A stretch of DNA of 64,000 nt from Geodermatophilus normandii (lineage in GTDB: Bacteria > Actinomycetota > Actinomycetes > Mycobacteriales > Geodermatophilaceae). The notes beneath the pieces were generated by a model. It was given only the letters and a program-made list of their open reading frames with translations. It ran no database searches and was not told the origin of the DNA. The position numbers were made by a program, and so were the translations under genes. Below, piece by piece: positions 1-9,062 of this stretch. Each line of letters starts with the position of its first letter. Within the stretch, counting starts at the first letter, position 1. Location: NCBI RefSeq assembly GCF_003182485.1, contig NZ_QGTX01000001.1, positions 1,322,001 to 1,386,000 of the forward strand. The letters are read 5' to 3'.

Positions 1-1438
1 CGACCTGTTGCTTGTTGAGGCTGGCGAAGGCGGTCACCCGGATCAGCGCGCCCTCGAGCTCGCGGATGTTGGTCTGCACCTTGCTGGCGATGAACTCCAG
101 CACCGCGTCGGGCACCTGCAGCCGCTCGCCGTAGGCCTTCTTCCGCAGGATCGCGATGCGGGTCTCGAGGTCCGGCGCCTGGACGTCGGTGATGAGCCCC
201 CACTCGAACCGCGTGCGCAGCCGGTCCTCCAGCGTCGTCAGCTTCTTCGGCGCCCGGTCGGACGTGATGACGATCTGCTTGCTGGCGTTGTGGAGCGTGT
301 TGAAGGTGTGGAAGAACTCCTCCTGCGTCCGCTCGGCGCGCTCCAGGAACTGGATGTCGTCGATGAGCAGGAAGTCGATGTCCCGGTACCGGCGGCGGAA
401 GTCCTCGGCCCGGCCGGAGTGCACCAGGTTGATGAACTCGTTGGTGAACTCCTCGGTGCTGACGTAGCGCACCCGCACGTTGGGGAACATCCGCGCCGCG
501 TAGTGCCCGATCGCGTGCAGCAGGTGGGTCTTGCCGAGACCGGAGTCGCCGTAGACGAACAGCGGGTTGTAGGCCCGTGCCGGGGCCTCCGCGACGGCGA
601 CCGCCGCGGCGTGGGCGAAGCGGTTGCTGTTGCCGATGACGAAGCTGTCGAAGACGTACTTCGGGTTCAGGCCGGGGTCGAGGCCGGCCGGCGGACGGCG
701 GTCGCCGAACAGCGGCACCGCGCCGCCGGAGGTCCGGCCGGAGGCCCCGCTCCGGCGCTGCGCGGGCTCCTCGGGGGCGTCGTCACCGAGGTCGAAGGGC
801 AGCACCTCGGCACCCTCGCCGGCCGGCACCCCGCGGCGCCGGCCTCCGCTGCGCCCGCGGCCCGCGGGGCTCCAGTCGGTCCCGGGCCACTCGCCCGCCC
901 CGTCACCGGCCCCTGACGGCGGCTCGGCGGTGGCCGCCGGCGGGACGGCGTCGTGACGCGGGGCGTCGTAGGGCGAGTGGGGACCGGGCTCGAACGGCGA
1001 GGGCTCGAACGGCGAGGGCTCGAACGGTGCGCGCTCCAGCGGCCGCGCGTCGCTGCGCACCCCGAAGGCGCTGCGGCCGTCGTCGGCACGCTCGCGGTCC
1101 TCGTCGGTGGGGTCGGCCTCGACCGGGGTCCACGGGCGGCGGGTCGGCGCCTCCGCGGGCTCCGGGGCGGCCGACGCCGGGGCGTCCTCGAGCTGGATGG
1201 CGACGCCGATGTCGCGGCCGAGCTGCTCCGACAGCGCCTCGGCGAGCACCCGGCGCATCCGGGACTCCAGCACGGTCTGGGTGAACTCGTTGGGTGCGGC
1301 CAGCACCGCGGTGCCGCCGACGAGCCCCACCGGCCGGGTGAGGTTGAGCATCGCGTTCTGCTGCCGGGTCAGGCTGGTGGCCAGCCGCTCGCGGACCGAG
1401 TCCCAGACCTCCGCCAGGTCCACCGTGGCATCGGCCAT
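1..1438 (-). CDS. dnaA: Chromosomal replication initiator DnaA (3' end cut by window)
   Basis: DnaA is the AAA+ ATPase that binds DnaA boxes and opens oriC. The start is ATG at 1438, 7-8 nt after a GGGGAGGA ribosome binding site. Domain I (residues 1 to about 75) is followed by a long Pro/Ala-rich linker with a short repeat (FEPSP three times, near residues 130-145). The AAA+ core begins near residue 280, with Walker [10 protein letters not shown] near 296, Walker [10 protein letters not shown], and sensor regions reading toward position 1. About 479 codons are visible; the DNA-binding domain IV lies outside the window. dnaN and oriC are expected beyond position 1. The gene is divergent from rpmH, the usual actinobacterial arrangement. 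Confidence 0.97.
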   Translation of the reverse strand, partial: MADATVDLAEVWDSVRERLATSLTRQQNAMLNLTRPVGLVGGTAVLAAPNEFTQTVLESRMRRVLAEALSEQLGRDIGVAIQLEDAPASAAPEPAEAPTRRPWTPVEADPTDEDRERADDGRSAFGVRSDARPLERAPFEPSPFEPSPFEPGPHSPYDAPRHDAVPPAATAEPPSGAGDGAGEWPGTDWSPAGRGRSGGRRRGVPAGEGAEVLPFDLGDDAPEEPAQRRSGASGRTSGGAVPLFGDRRPPAGLDPGLNPKYVFDSFVIGNSNRFAHAAAVAVAEAPARAYNPLFVYGDSGLGKTHLLHAIGHYAARMFPNVRVRYVSTEEFTNEFINLVHSGRAEDFRRRYRDIDFLLIDDIQFLERAERTQEEFFHTFNTLHNASKQIVITSDRAPKKLTTLEDRLRTRFEWGLITDVQAPDLETRIAILRKKAYGERLQVPDAVLEFIASKVQTNIRELEGALIRVTAFASLNKQQV

Positions 1439-1526
1439 GACCGTGTCCTCCCCTTGCAGATCGTCCCCGCTGTCACGACCTCGGTGCCCCCAAGGCCGGC
1501 GTCCCCCGCGCCGCGGCCGTCCAGGG

Positions 1527-1567
1527 TGTGGACATCCGGGCACACGGGATCCACACGAGTGTCCACA
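1527..1567. promoter_or_regulatory. Pair of DnaA-box-like sites upstream of dnaA
   Basis: TGTGGACAT at 1527-1535 (reverse strand ATGTCCACA) and GTGTCCACA at 1559-1567 each differ by one base from the high-GC actinobacterial DnaA box TTGTCCACA. They are in opposite orientation and 90-130 bp upstream of the dnaA start, which fits autoregulation. Weaker partial matches occur near 1596 and 1752. Confidence 0.5.
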
Positions 1568-1948
1568 GGCTGTGCACGACTGGCGACAGGGCGCCTTGTC
1601 GACCCGCTGGTGCGGGACAGTCCCGGCGACGTCGCTGGTCGGGAGGGAGGTCGTGATACGGCTCGAGGCGGACGGCGGTCAGGTCGACCGGGTGGTCGGC
1701 CCCCGGTTCGGACGTACGGCCCGGACCGGAGCGACGGCGACGCTAACAGCCCCGTCCACAGCCCGGCAACGACGTCCAGGGACGCTGGGGACGCCCGGTG
1801 CGCGTGTCGTCCGGCGTGTCGTCCCCGCGCGGTCGGCGTGCCGACACCGACCGTCCGCCCGGCCCGGGCACCATGACGGGTCGCCGTCCGCCGGACGGCG
1901 CGACGCGGGAGGCCGGCCACGGCGTCCTCGGTCCTGGCGGACCTCGGT

Positions 1949-1954
1949 TATGCT
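1949..1954 (+). promoter_or_regulatory. Probable -10 box of the rpmH operon
   Basis: TATGCT fits the actinobacterial TANNNT -10 pattern and stands out in GC-rich DNA. No convincing -35 is seen. It would give a leader of about 155 nt before rpmH. Confidence 0.4.
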
Positions 1955-2115
1955 GGTCGGAGTCTGTGGACCGGTCCGGGCACTCGTCGGAGCCGAGCCG
2001 CAGCGACCAGCCTCGCGGGGTCCCGCGGAGGAGCCCCGCCGCCCCTCCCGGAGCCCCGCCGCGTGCCTGCCCGCCGGCCGGCCGCACCACCGATGTCCTG
2101 CCGTAGGAGTACCCC

Positions 2116-2253
2116 GTGAGCAAGCGCACCTTCCAGCCGAACAACCGCCGCCGGTCCAAGACCCACGGCTTCCGGCTGCGGATGCGCACCCGCGCCGGCC
2201 GCGCGATCCTCGCCGGCCGCCGCCGCAAGGGTCGCGAGAAGCTCTCCGCCTGA
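2116..2253 (+). CDS. rpmH: 50S ribosomal protein L34
   Basis: This is a 45-residue basic protein of the large ribosomal subunit. It begins [19 protein letters not shown] and ends [12 protein letters not shown], the full-length L34 pattern. GTG at 2116 follows a GTAGGAG ribosome binding site with 6-nt spacing. It is the first gene of the rpmH-rnpA-yidD-yidC-jag-rsmG run; rnpA starts one base after its stop codon. Confidence 0.97.
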   Translation: MSKRTFQPNNRRRSKTHGFRLRMRTRAGRAILAGRRRKGREKLSA

Positions 2254-2254
2254 G

Positions 2255-2677
2255 GTGCTGCCCGCGCAGGCCCGCCTGCGCCGGCGTCCGGAGTTCACCG
2301 CGGTCGTCCGGTCGGGCCGGCGCGCAGGTCGGCCGACCATGGTGCTCCACCTCCTCCCCGTCCGACCCCCGGCCCGCATGGCCGGGGGTCTCGGCGTGCC
2401 CGCGGACGGTGTGGCCGGTGGACCGGCGACCGGTCCCCGTGCCGGGTTCGTGGTGGGGAAGGCGGTCGGCAACTCCGTCGTCCGCCACCGCGTGACCCGC
2501 CGGCTGCGCGCCGTCGTCCGCGACGAGCTCGACCGGCTGCCGGACACCGCCGACCTGGTCGTGCGGGCGCGGCCCGAGGCCGCGACGGCGACGTCGGAGC
2601 AGCTGCGCCGCGACCTGAGCGCCGGCCTCGACCGCGTGCTCGGTGAGCGGTCCGCGTCGCGGCGGAGCCGCTCGTGA
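2255..2677 (+). CDS. rnpA: Ribonuclease P protein component
   Basis: This protein subunit assists the catalytic RNA of RNase P in tRNA 5' maturation. The 140-residue product has the N-terminal [16 protein letters not shown] segment and the family RNR-like motif, here [14 protein letters not shown] near residues 72-85. The GTG start lies one base after the rpmH stop. The 3' end overlaps yidD by 4 nt, so translation is probably coupled. Confidence 0.93.
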   Translation: MLPAQARLRRRPEFTAVVRSGRRAGRPTMVLHLLPVRPPARMAGGLGVPADGVAGGPATGPRAGFVVGKAVGNSVVRHRVTRRLRAVVRDELDRLPDTADLVVRARPEAATATSEQLRRDLSAGLDRVLGERSASRRSRS

Positions 2678-3093
2678 GCACGGCTGCGCGGCGTCGCCCC
2701 GGACCCCTCGCGCGCGCACTGCTGGCCGGGGTCGGCTTCTACTCCCGCGCGATCAGCCCCGCGCTGCCCCCGCGCTGCCGCTTCGCGCCGACCTGCAGTG
2801 CCTACGCCGCCGAGGCGGTCGCCGTCCACGGCGCCGGCCGCGGGTCGTGGCTGGCGCTGGTCCGGCTGCTCAAGTGCGCGCCGTGGCACCCCGGCGGCCA
2901 CGACCCGGTCCCCCCGCCGCGCGCGGACCGGGGACACCCCGGAACCGGCGACGACGGCCGCACGTCGAGGACTGCGTCACCGGCAGCGGCTCCGGCCGCC
3001 GCGGTGCCCGCCGCCGACGGTGCCCGTCGTCCCGCCCTCGAGACCCCGCCGGCTCCCCGCCGGACCCCGCAGCAGGAGGCTGGCGTTGCTTGA
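2674..3093 (+). CDS. yidD: Membrane protein insertion efficiency factor YidD
   Basis: YidD is a small membrane-associated protein that aids YidC-dependent insertion. Residues 10-80 carry the family pattern: [15 protein letters not shown], then [11 protein letters not shown], then [16 protein letters not shown]. The 139-residue length exceeds the usual 70-90 because of a Pro/Ala/Arg-rich tail of about 55 residues without recognisable fold. The tail overlaps the yidC start by 8 nt. GTG overlaps the end of rnpA. Confidence 0.9.
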   Translation: MSTAARRRPGPLARALLAGVGFYSRAISPALPPRCRFAPTCSAYAAEAVAVHGAGRGSWLALVRLLKCAPWHPGGHDPVPPPRADRGHPGTGDDGRTSRTASPAAAPAAAVPAADGARRPALETPPAPRRTPQQEAGVA

Positions 3094-4252
3094 CTGGCTG
3101 TACACCGCGATCGCCTTCGTCATGAAGACGTGGCACGCGGTGTTCTCGACGTTCCTGCCCCCCGCGGGGGGCATCACCTGGGCGCTGTCGATCGTCTTCC
3201 TGGTCGTCACCGTCCGCCTGATCCTCTTCCCGCTGTTCGTCAAGCAGGTGAAGAGCCAGCGGGCGATGCAGGAGATCCAGCCGGAGATCCAGAAGCTGCG
3301 GAAGCAGTACGGCGCCGACCGGCAGGGCTTCAGCCAGGCGATGATGGCGCTGCAGAAGGAGCGCGGGGTCAACCCGCTGGCCGGCTGCCTGCCGATCCTC
3401 CCGCAGATCCCGGTCTTCCTCTCGCTGTTCCACGTGCTGCGCCGGCTGCGGCCGGGCGCGCCGGGCCTCTACAGCTGGGACAACGAGCTCACCGACCAGG
3501 CCGCCCGGGCGGAGCTGTTCGGGGCGCCGATCTCCTCGTCGTTCAACATGACGGGGCAGAAGGCCACCGACATCCTCGCGCTGCCGGGCGTCACCCAGGG
3601 CGGCATCCGCGTGGTCGCGCTCGTGCTCATGGTGATCATGTGCGCGACGACCTTCTTCACCCAGAAGCAGATCATGGCGCGCTCCGGCCCGGTCGAGGGC
3701 CAGGCCGCGATGGTGCAGAAGCTGCTGCTCTACGGCATGCCGATCAGCCTCTTCGTCACCGGCTTCTTCTTCCCGATCGGCGTCCTCCTGTACTGGATGA
3801 CCAACAACCTGTGGACGCTGGGCCAGCAGTTCTTCATCCTGCGCAAGCTGCCGCCGCCCGGGTCCCCCGCCGCCAAGGCCAAGGCCGCGGCCGACAAGCC
3901 CGCGATCGACCCCAAGGCCCTCGCGCCCAAGCCCGGTGCCAAGCCGGTGCGGACCAAGGGCGCCCGCCCCGCCGGGAGCGGCGTCGCGCTGACCAAGGAC
4001 GGCGCCACGGGTGACGTCCCCGCCGACGGCGTGGCCGACACCGCCGTCCCGGCGTCCGACGGCGTGCCGGCCGACGGCACCGGGGGCAGCGGCACCGGGG
4101 GCAGCGGCACGGGGGGCAGCGGCACCGGCGCGACCGCCGCAGGGGGGACCGCGTCCGGCCGCCCCGGCGGTGCGAGCCGCGCGTCGCGGCCGGCCAACCG
4201 GGCGCCGCACGGCCGTCCCGCCGGCACCGGCGGGAAGCGCAAGCGCCGCTAG
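3086..4252 (+). CDS. yidC: Membrane protein insertase YidC
   Basis: This is an Oxa1/YidC/Alb3 insertase working with and without SecYEG. TTG at 3086 is chosen because AGGAGG (3074-3079) lies 6 nt upstream and the product then begins [17 protein letters not shown], typical of actinobacterial YidC. The 388-residue protein has transmembrane segments near residues 25-60, a cytoplasmic hairpin ([19 protein letters not shown]), and further helices near 115, 175 and 215-245. The C-terminal 120 residues are Lys/Pro/Ala/Gly-rich with [11 protein letters not shown] repeats and a basic end, probably ribosome-contacting. Confidence 0.95.
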   Translation: MLDWLYTAIAFVMKTWHAVFSTFLPPAGGITWALSIVFLVVTVRLILFPLFVKQVKSQRAMQEIQPEIQKLRKQYGADRQGFSQAMMALQKERGVNPLAGCLPILPQIPVFLSLFHVLRRLRPGAPGLYSWDNELTDQAARAELFGAPISSSFNMTGQKATDILALPGVTQGGIRVVALVLMVIMCATTFFTQKQIMARSGPVEGQAAMVQKLLLYGMPISLFVTGFFFPIGVLLYWMTNNLWTLGQQFFILRKLPPPGSPAAKAKAAADKPAIDPKALAPKPGAKPVRTKGARPAGSGVALTKDGATGDVPADGVADTAVPASDGVPADGTGGSGTGGSGTGGSGTGATAAGGTASGRPGGASRASRPANRAPHGRPAGTGGKRKRR

Positions 4253-4384
4253 ACCCCGGTCCGCGCCGGCGTCCCCACGACGCCGTCGCCGCGGACCCCG
4301 CCGGGAGGACGCCGCGCTCCGGCACCCCCGGCTCCCGACCACCGGGCCCAGCCCCGGCTGCCCGCACCGACTGGAGGTACCTCC

Positions 4385-5014
4385 GTGAGCGTCCCGAACC
4401 AGAGCCCGGCCGCCACCGCACCGGCCGAGACCCCCGACCTGCCCGACGCCGACGAGCACAGCGTCGACGCCGTGCTCGAGCCCGCCGACGAGGCCCTCAC
4501 CGGCGCCGCTGACGCCCCCTCCGGCAACGGCCGGGCCGCCGCGGCCGGCGGCACCGACCTGCTCGTCCGCGAGGGCGACGTGGCCGGCGACTACCTCGAG
4601 CGGCTGCTCGACATCCTCGACGTGGACGGCGACATCGACCTCGACGTCGAGGGCGACCGCGCCTCGGTGGCCATCGTCGGCGGTGACCTCGACGACCTCG
4701 TCGGCTCCGACGGCTCGGTGCTCGAGGCGCTGCAGGAGCTCACGCGGCTCGCCGTCGCGCAGGCGACGGGGGTGCGCAGCCGGCTGATGCTCGACATCGG
4801 CGGCTACCGCGCCCGCCGCCGCGCGGACCTGACGTCCATGGCCGGCGAGGCCGCGCGACGGGTGGCCTCCGGCGGGCAGGCCGAGCGGCTGGCGCCCATG
4901 AACCCCTTCGAGCGCAAGGTCGTCCACGACGTCATCGCCGGCGTCGCCGGGGTCCGCAGCGAGTCCGAGGGCGAGGAGCCCAACCGGCGCGTCGTGGTCC
5001 TGCCGGAGCGGTGA
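4385..5014 (+). CDS. jag: Jag/KhpB-type single-stranded nucleic acid binding protein
   Basis: This is a KH-R3H RNA-binding protein encoded after yidC in most Gram-positive bacteria. The 209-residue product has an acidic N-terminal 55 residues, a KH-like region near residues 60-125 (LDVEGDRASVAIVGGDLDDL) and an R3H domain near residues 140-205 (RRRADLTSMAGEAARRV, then LAPMNPFERKVVHDVI). GTG at 4385 follows GGAGGT. It overlaps rsmG by 4 nt. Confidence 0.92.
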   Translation: MSVPNQSPAATAPAETPDLPDADEHSVDAVLEPADEALTGAADAPSGNGRAAAAGGTDLLVREGDVAGDYLERLLDILDVDGDIDLDVEGDRASVAIVGGDLDDLVGSDGSVLEALQELTRLAVAQATGVRSRLMLDIGGYRARRRADLTSMAGEAARRVASGGQAERLAPMNPFERKVVHDVIAGVAGVRSESEGEEPNRRVVVLPER

Positions 5015-5667
5015 GCGACACACCCGCCCCGTCCGCCCCACCGGCCCCGGAGGTCGCCGCCTCCGTCTTCGGGGAGGGGCTGCCCGGCGCCGAGCGCTAC
5101 GTCGCCCGGCTCGCCAGCGACGGCGTCACCCGCGGGCTGATCGGCCCGCGGGAGGTGCCGCGGCTGTGGGAGCGGCACGTGCTCAACAGCGCCGCCGTCG
5201 CCGAGGCGGTACCCGAGGGTGCCCGGGTGGTCGACGTCGGCAGCGGGGCCGGCCTGCCCGGGATCCCGCTGGCGCTGGCCCGCCCCGACCTGCGGATGAC
5301 GCTGGTCGAGCCGATGGCCCGGCGGGTCGAGTTCCTCGAGGAGGTCGCCGGCGAGCTCGGCGCCGACTGGCGGGTCGTGCGCGGCCGCGCCGAGGAGCGC
5401 TCGGTCGTCACCGCGGTGGGGCCGGTCGACGTCGTCACCGCCCGGGCGGTCGCCGCCCTCCCCCGGCTCGTGGGCTGGTGCCGCGGGCTGCTGCGCCCCG
5501 GCGCCCAGCTGGTGGCACTCGTCGGCGCCCGCGCGCTGGAGGAGCTGCCAGCGCTGCTCCCGGAACTCGAGGCCGCCGGGATGCGCGACGTCCATCCCCG
5601 GGCTGTCGGCGCGGGGCTGGGGGAGGCTGCCACTACCGTGGTGGTGATGACGCGGGGCCGAGGATGA
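5011..5667 (+). CDS. rsmG: 16S rRNA (guanine-N7) methyltransferase RsmG
   Basis: RsmG (GidB) methylates G527 of 16S rRNA using S-adenosylmethionine. The 218-residue protein has the SAM-binding motif VVDVGSGAGLPGIPLALA near residues 73-90 and the downstream VVRGRAEE and VVTARAVAALPRL segments. GTG at 5011 overlaps the jag stop. Loss of this enzyme gives low-level streptomycin resistance in other actinobacteria. It ends 26 bases before the first parS site. Confidence 0.94.
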   Translation: MSDTPAPSAPPAPEVAASVFGEGLPGAERYVARLASDGVTRGLIGPREVPRLWERHVLNSAAVAEAVPEGARVVDVGSGAGLPGIPLALARPDLRMTLVEPMARRVEFLEEVAGELGADWRVVRGRAEERSVVTAVGPVDVVTARAVAALPRLVGWCRGLLRPGAQLVALVGARALEELPALLPELEAAGMRDVHPRAVGAGLGEAATTVVVMTRGRG

Positions 5668-5692
5668 GCCCCCGCGGTACAGCGACGACGGC

Positions 5693-5739
5693 GTTCCACG
5701 TGGAACGCGCACCGGTACCCGTCCCGTTCCACGTGAAAC
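5693..5739. promoter_or_regulatory. parS: Two parS centromere sites in front of parA
   Basis: GTTCCACGTGGAAC (5693-5706, perfect palindrome) and GTTCCACGTGAAAC (5726-5739) lie 33 bp apart between rsmG and parA. They match the parS core TTTCACGTGAAA with C/G changes in the outer arms. The second is nested in a longer inverted repeat (CCCGTTCC...CGGG). ParB is expected to load here, and the position allows feedback on parAB transcription. Confidence 0.9.
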
Positions 5740-5761
5740 GGGACGGCAGGGAGGACCCGCG

Positions 5762-6898
5762 ATGACCGACCCGGGCCAGCGACTGCGCAGCAGCCTCGCG
5801 GCCGACTCGGCGGCCGGCTCCGGCGCGGACTTCGACAGCCCCATCGCCATGGAGGCGCTGCGGGCGACCCGGGTGCTGCACGCCGCCGACCAGGAGCCGT
5901 TCCCCGCGCCCGGGCGCATCCGGGTGATCACGGTCGCCAACCAGAAGGGCGGCGTCGGCAAGACCACCTCGACGGTGAACCTCGGCGTGGCGCTGGCGCT
6001 CTACGGCCTGCGGGCGCTGGTCATCGACCTCGACCCGCAGGGCAACACGAGCACCGCCCTCGGCGTCGAGCACACCGTGGGGACGCCGTCGATCTACGAC
6101 GCCCTCGTCGGGGACAGCTCGCTGGCCGACGTCGTCCACCCGACGACGGCGAGCCCGAACCTGCGCTGCGTCCCGGCGACGATCGACCTGGCCGGCGCGG
6201 AGATCGAGCTGGTCTCCGTCGTCGCCCGCGAGTACCGGCTGCGCCGCGCGATCGAGGGCCACATCCACGCCCTGCCCGAGGACCAGCGGCCGCACTACGT
6301 GCTCATCGACTGCCCGCCGTCGCTGGGGCTGCTCACGCTCAACGCGCTCGTGGCCGGCGACGAGGTGCTCATCCCGATCCAGTGCGAGTACTACGCGCTG
6401 GAGGGCCTGGGACAGCTGCTCAACAACATCGAGCTGGTGCGGGCGCACCTCAACCCGGGGATCGCCGTCCGCACCATCCTCCTGACGATGTACGACGGCC
6501 GGACCAAGCTCGCCGACCAGGTCGCCGAGGAGGTCCGCAGCCACTTCGGCGACCTGGTGCTGCGCACGGTCATCCCCCGGAACGTCCGGGTGTCGGAGGC
6601 GCCGGGGTACGGCCAGTCGGTGCTCACCTACGACCCGGGGTCCCGGGGGTCGACCAGCTACGTCGAGGCCGCCCGCGAGCTCGCCGAGCGGGGCGTGGGC
6701 ATGGCGCCGCTGACCGACGTCCGGCCGGTGGGCGCCCCGCCACCGCCTCCCCCGCCGGCGACCGCGCCGATGCCGGCGGTCCGCCCCGGTGCCCACCGGG
6801 CGGCCGGCCTCGACGCCGCGGCCACCGACCGTGCCTTCGCCGGCACGGACGCCGCCGTCCTGCCCGTTCCCACCTCCGTCGACGAGGAGACCCGATGA
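5762..6898 (+). CDS. parA: Chromosome partitioning ATPase ParA
   Basis: This Walker-type ATPase positions ParB-bound origins. The 378-residue protein has an N-terminal extension of about 55 residues, the deviant Walker A motif QKGGVGKTT near residues 62-70, the A' motif DLDPQGN, and Walker [11 protein letters not shown] near 180. A Pro/Ala-rich C-terminal tail of about 55 residues ([11 protein letters not shown]) is unusual in length. ATG overlaps parB by 4 nt at the far end (ATGA), so the two are co-translated. Confidence 0.96.
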   Translation: MTDPGQRLRSSLAADSAAGSGADFDSPIAMEALRATRVLHAADQEPFPAPGRIRVITVANQKGGVGKTTSTVNLGVALALYGLRALVIDLDPQGNTSTALGVEHTVGTPSIYDALVGDSSLADVVHPTTASPNLRCVPATIDLAGAEIELVSVVAREYRLRRAIEGHIHALPEDQRPHYVLIDCPPSLGLLTLNALVAGDEVLIPIQCEYYALEGLGQLLNNIELVRAHLNPGIAVRTILLTMYDGRTKLADQVAEEVRSHFGDLVLRTVIPRNVRVSEAPGYGQSVLTYDPGSRGSTSYVEAARELAERGVGMAPLTDVRPVGAPPPPPPPATAPMPAVRPGAHRAAGLDAAATDRAFAGTDAAVLPVPTSVDEETR

Positions 6899-7953
6899 GC
6901 AAGCGTGGCGGCCTCGGCCGGGGGCTGGCGGCGCTGATCCCCACCGCCCCGCCGGTCGAGCAGCCGACGCTGCCCGAGACCGACGGCGCGGCGCCCGCGC
7001 CCGAGGCGCCTGCGACGTCTGGGACCCCCGGGGCGCCGTCGGCGTCGGTGACGCTGCTCCCGCCGGCCGCCCAGGCCGCCGCCACCGTCGCCGCGCAGGC
7101 CGTGTCGTCGGCCGAGGCGGCCGTCGGCGTTCCCGGCGCGCAGCTGCGGGAGGTCGCCGTCACCGACGTCGTCCCCAACCCCCGCCAGCCGCGGCAGGTG
7201 TTCGACGACGAGGCGCTCGAGGAGCTCACCCACTCGGTGCGCGAGTTCGGCCTGCTGCAGCCGATCGTCGTCCGCGAGCGCGGCGAGGGCGGCTACGAGC
7301 TCATCATGGGCGAGCGCCGGCTGCGGGCCGCGCGGGCCGCGGACCTGGACACGGTGCCGGCCATCGTCCGTGACACCGAGGACGACGCGCTCCTCCGGGA
7401 CGCGCTGCTGGAGAACATCCACCGCGTCCAGCTCAACCCGCTGGAGGAGGCGGCGGCCTACCAGCAGCTGCTCGAGGAGTTCGGTGCCACGCACGAGGAG
7501 CTGGCCCAGCGGATCGGGCGCAGCCGCTCGCAGGTCACCAACACCATCCGGCTGCTCAAGCTGCCGGTGAAGGTGCAGACGCGCGTCGCCGCCGGGGTCA
7601 TCTCCGCCGGGCACGCGCGGGCGCTGCTGGGCCTCGACGACGCCGAGGCGCAGGAGGCCCTGGCCGCGCGCATCGTCGCCGAGGGACTGTCGGTGCGTGC
7701 CACCGAGGAGGCCGTGGCCCTGGCCGCGGCCGAGCAGCCGGCGTCCCGTCGTCGCAGCCGCCGGATCAACGCGCCGGGCGTCGAGGACCTCGCCGGCCGG
7801 CTGTCCGACGTCTTCGAGACCAAGGTGAAGATCCAGATCGGCCGGGCCAAGGGGCGGATCGTGGTCGAGTTCGGCTCGGTGGACGACCTGCAGCGCATCA
7901 TCGGCCAGATGGCGCCGGACATCACCGGCCGCCGGGACGAGCCGGAGGAGTGA
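6895..7953 (+). CDS. parB: Chromosome partitioning protein ParB
   Basis: ParB is a CTP-dependent clamp that binds parS and spreads. The 352-residue product starts [15 protein letters not shown], the ParA-stimulating N-terminus. A low-complexity Ala/Pro linker runs to residue 80. The CTPase/ParB domain follows, with [18 protein letters not shown] and [14 protein letters not shown]. The helix-turn-helix is near 195-225 ([17 protein letters not shown]) and a C-terminal dimerisation segment ends the protein. ATG at 6895 overlaps the parA stop. Confidence 0.97.
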   Translation: MSKRGGLGRGLAALIPTAPPVEQPTLPETDGAAPAPEAPATSGTPGAPSASVTLLPPAAQAAATVAAQAVSSAEAAVGVPGAQLREVAVTDVVPNPRQPRQVFDDEALEELTHSVREFGLLQPIVVRERGEGGYELIMGERRLRAARAADLDTVPAIVRDTEDDALLRDALLENIHRVQLNPLEEAAAYQQLLEEFGATHEELAQRIGRSRSQVTNTIRLLKLPVKVQTRVAAGVISAGHARALLGLDDAEAQEALAARIVAEGLSVRATEEAVALAAAEQPASRRRSRRINAPGVEDLAGRLSDVFETKVKIQIGRAKGRIVVEFGSVDDLQRIIGQMAPDITGRRDEPEE

Positions 7954-7960
7954 CTCCCTG

Positions 7961-8003
7961 CACAGGGCCCGGGTTCCGTCACGGACGGAACCCGGGCCCT
8001 GTG
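7961..8003. terminator. Bidirectional hairpin terminator after parB
   Basis: A perfect 20-bp stem (7961-7980 pairs with 7984-8003) with a 3-base loop begins CACAGGGCCCGGG. There is no T-run, which is common for actinobacterial terminators. It starts 8 bp after the parB stop. Confidence 0.85.
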
Positions 8004-8015
8004 CTGGGGGGTGTG

Positions 8016-8064
8016 GGGAGCGATCCGTACGTCCCGGGGTCGGATACGCGGGGATCGCTCCCTA
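8016..8064. repeat. Hairpin repeat containing the ddl stop codon (copy 1)
   Basis: GGGAGCGATCC (8016-8026) pairs with GGATCGCTCCC (8052-8062). Read on the minus strand the outer arm is GGCATAGGGAGCGAT, identical over 15 bases to the arm of the hairpin at 32278-32330. The TAG in it is the stop codon of ddl. It probably acts as a terminator between convergent genes. Confidence 0.7.
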
Positions 8065-9057
8065 TGCCCGGGTTCGCGCCCGGCGGGTGAGGAGCGTGGA
8101 GAGGACCTCGCCCAGGTCGTGGCCGGCGGCCTCGACCGCCATGGGGAACATCGAGGTCTCGGTCAGCCCCGGGGAGACGTTCACCTCGAGGAAGTGCACC
8201 TCGCCGTCGGCCGAGACGATCGCGTCGGTGCGCGAGAGGTCGGCCAGCCCCAGCGCCTCGTGCACCCGCACCGCCACCTCGGCCGCGCGGGCGGCGACGT
8301 CGTCGGGCACCCGCGCCGGGGCGTGGTACTCGGTGAGGCCGGGGGTGTAGCGGGCGGTGTAGTCGAAGACGCCGGACTCCGGCGCGATCTCCACGGCCGG
8401 CAGCGCCACGGGCCCCTCCCCCAGGTCGACCACCGACAGGGCGAGCTCCACGCCGTCGACGAACCGCTCCACGAGCACCGTGTCGCCGTAGGCGAAGCAG
8501 CTGACCATCGCGGCGGGCAGGTCCTCGACCCGGGTGACCTTCTGCGCGCCGAGCGCCGACCCGCCCGAGGCCGGCTTGACCATGAGCGGCAGCCCCAGCC
8601 GGGCGACGATGAGGTCGAGCACCGCGCCGGCGCCGAGCTCGCGGAAGGTGCTGTGCGGCAGGGCCACCCAGTCCGGCGTCGTCACCCCGGCGGTGCGCAC
8701 GACCGACTTGGCGGCCGGCTTGTCCCACGCCAGGCGGCAGGCCGCGGCCGGGGAGCCGACGTAGGGGACGCCGGCCAGGTCCAGGACCGCGCGCAGGGCG
8801 CCGTCCTCACCGGTGGCACCGTGCAGGGCGATGAAGACCGCGTCGGCCGGCGAGGCGGCCAGGCCGGGCAGCAGCTCGGCGTCGGCGTCGCGCAGCTCGG
8901 CGTCCACCCCGACGCGGGCGAGCTCCTCGACCACCTGGGTGCCCGAGGACAGGCTGACCTCGCGCTCGAAGGTCAGGCCACCGGCCAGGACGACGGCGCG
9001 CAGGGGGGTCTCCTCGGTCGGCCGGTCGGCGACCGGGGGTGCGGCAGGCTCGGTCAC
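8062..9057 (-). CDS. D-alanine--D-alanine ligase family protein
   Basis: This ATP-grasp enzyme presumably joins two D-alanines for peptidoglycan precursors. The 331-residue product shows VVLAGGLTFEREVSLSSG at the N-terminus, HGATGEDGALRAVLDLAGV near residues 75-95, the ATP-binding lysine region PLMVKPASGGSALG near 160, and the metal-binding end FLEVNVSPGLTETSMFP near 285-300. GTG at 9057 is 5 bp downstream of the aminotransferase stop, so the two are probably co-transcribed. It may be a second Ddl paralogue or a related D-amino-acid ligase; the gene name is left open. Confidence 0.85.
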   Translation of the reverse strand: MTEPAAPPVADRPTEETPLRAVVLAGGLTFEREVSLSSGTQVVEELARVGVDAELRDADAELLPGLAASPADAVFIALHGATGEDGALRAVLDLAGVPYVGSPAAACRLAWDKPAAKSVVRTAGVTTPDWVALPHSTFRELGAGAVLDLIVARLGLPLMVKPASGGSALGAQKVTRVEDLPAAMVSCFAYGDTVLVERFVDGVELALSVVDLGEGPVALPAVEIAPESGVFDYTARYTPGLTEYHAPARVPDDVAARAAEVAVRVHEALGLADLSRTDAIVSADGEVHFLEVNVSPGLTETSMFPMAVEAAGHDLGEVLSTLLTRRARTRA

Positions 9058-9062
9058 GGGCG

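Larger units (their letters stand above)
1439..2115. other. dnaA-rpmH divergent intergenic region, no gene seen
   Basis: This 677-base spacer has no ORF with convincing coding character. It holds the dnaA ribosome binding site, two near-consensus DnaA boxes close to dnaA, and a probable rpmH -10 box at 1949-1954. It is not dense enough in DnaA boxes to be oriC, which in this phylum usually lies between dnaA and dnaN. Confidence 0.6.

Noticed and set aside
988..1030. LexA box from repeated TCGAAC motifs in dnaA
   Set aside because: These are direct repeats encoding FEPSP, with no GTTCGA partner at 4-bp spacing.
1439..2115. oriC between dnaA and rpmH
   Set aside because: Only two single-mismatch DnaA boxes and no AT-rich unwinding segment; oriC in this phylum is expected between dnaA and dnaN, outside the window.
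2870..5041. Long open frame antisense to yidC-jag
   Set aside because: Typical GC-rich shadow frame, low-complexity and overlapping well-supported genes on the other strand. The same applies to plus-strand frames over 13305-15197 and 8011-10538.
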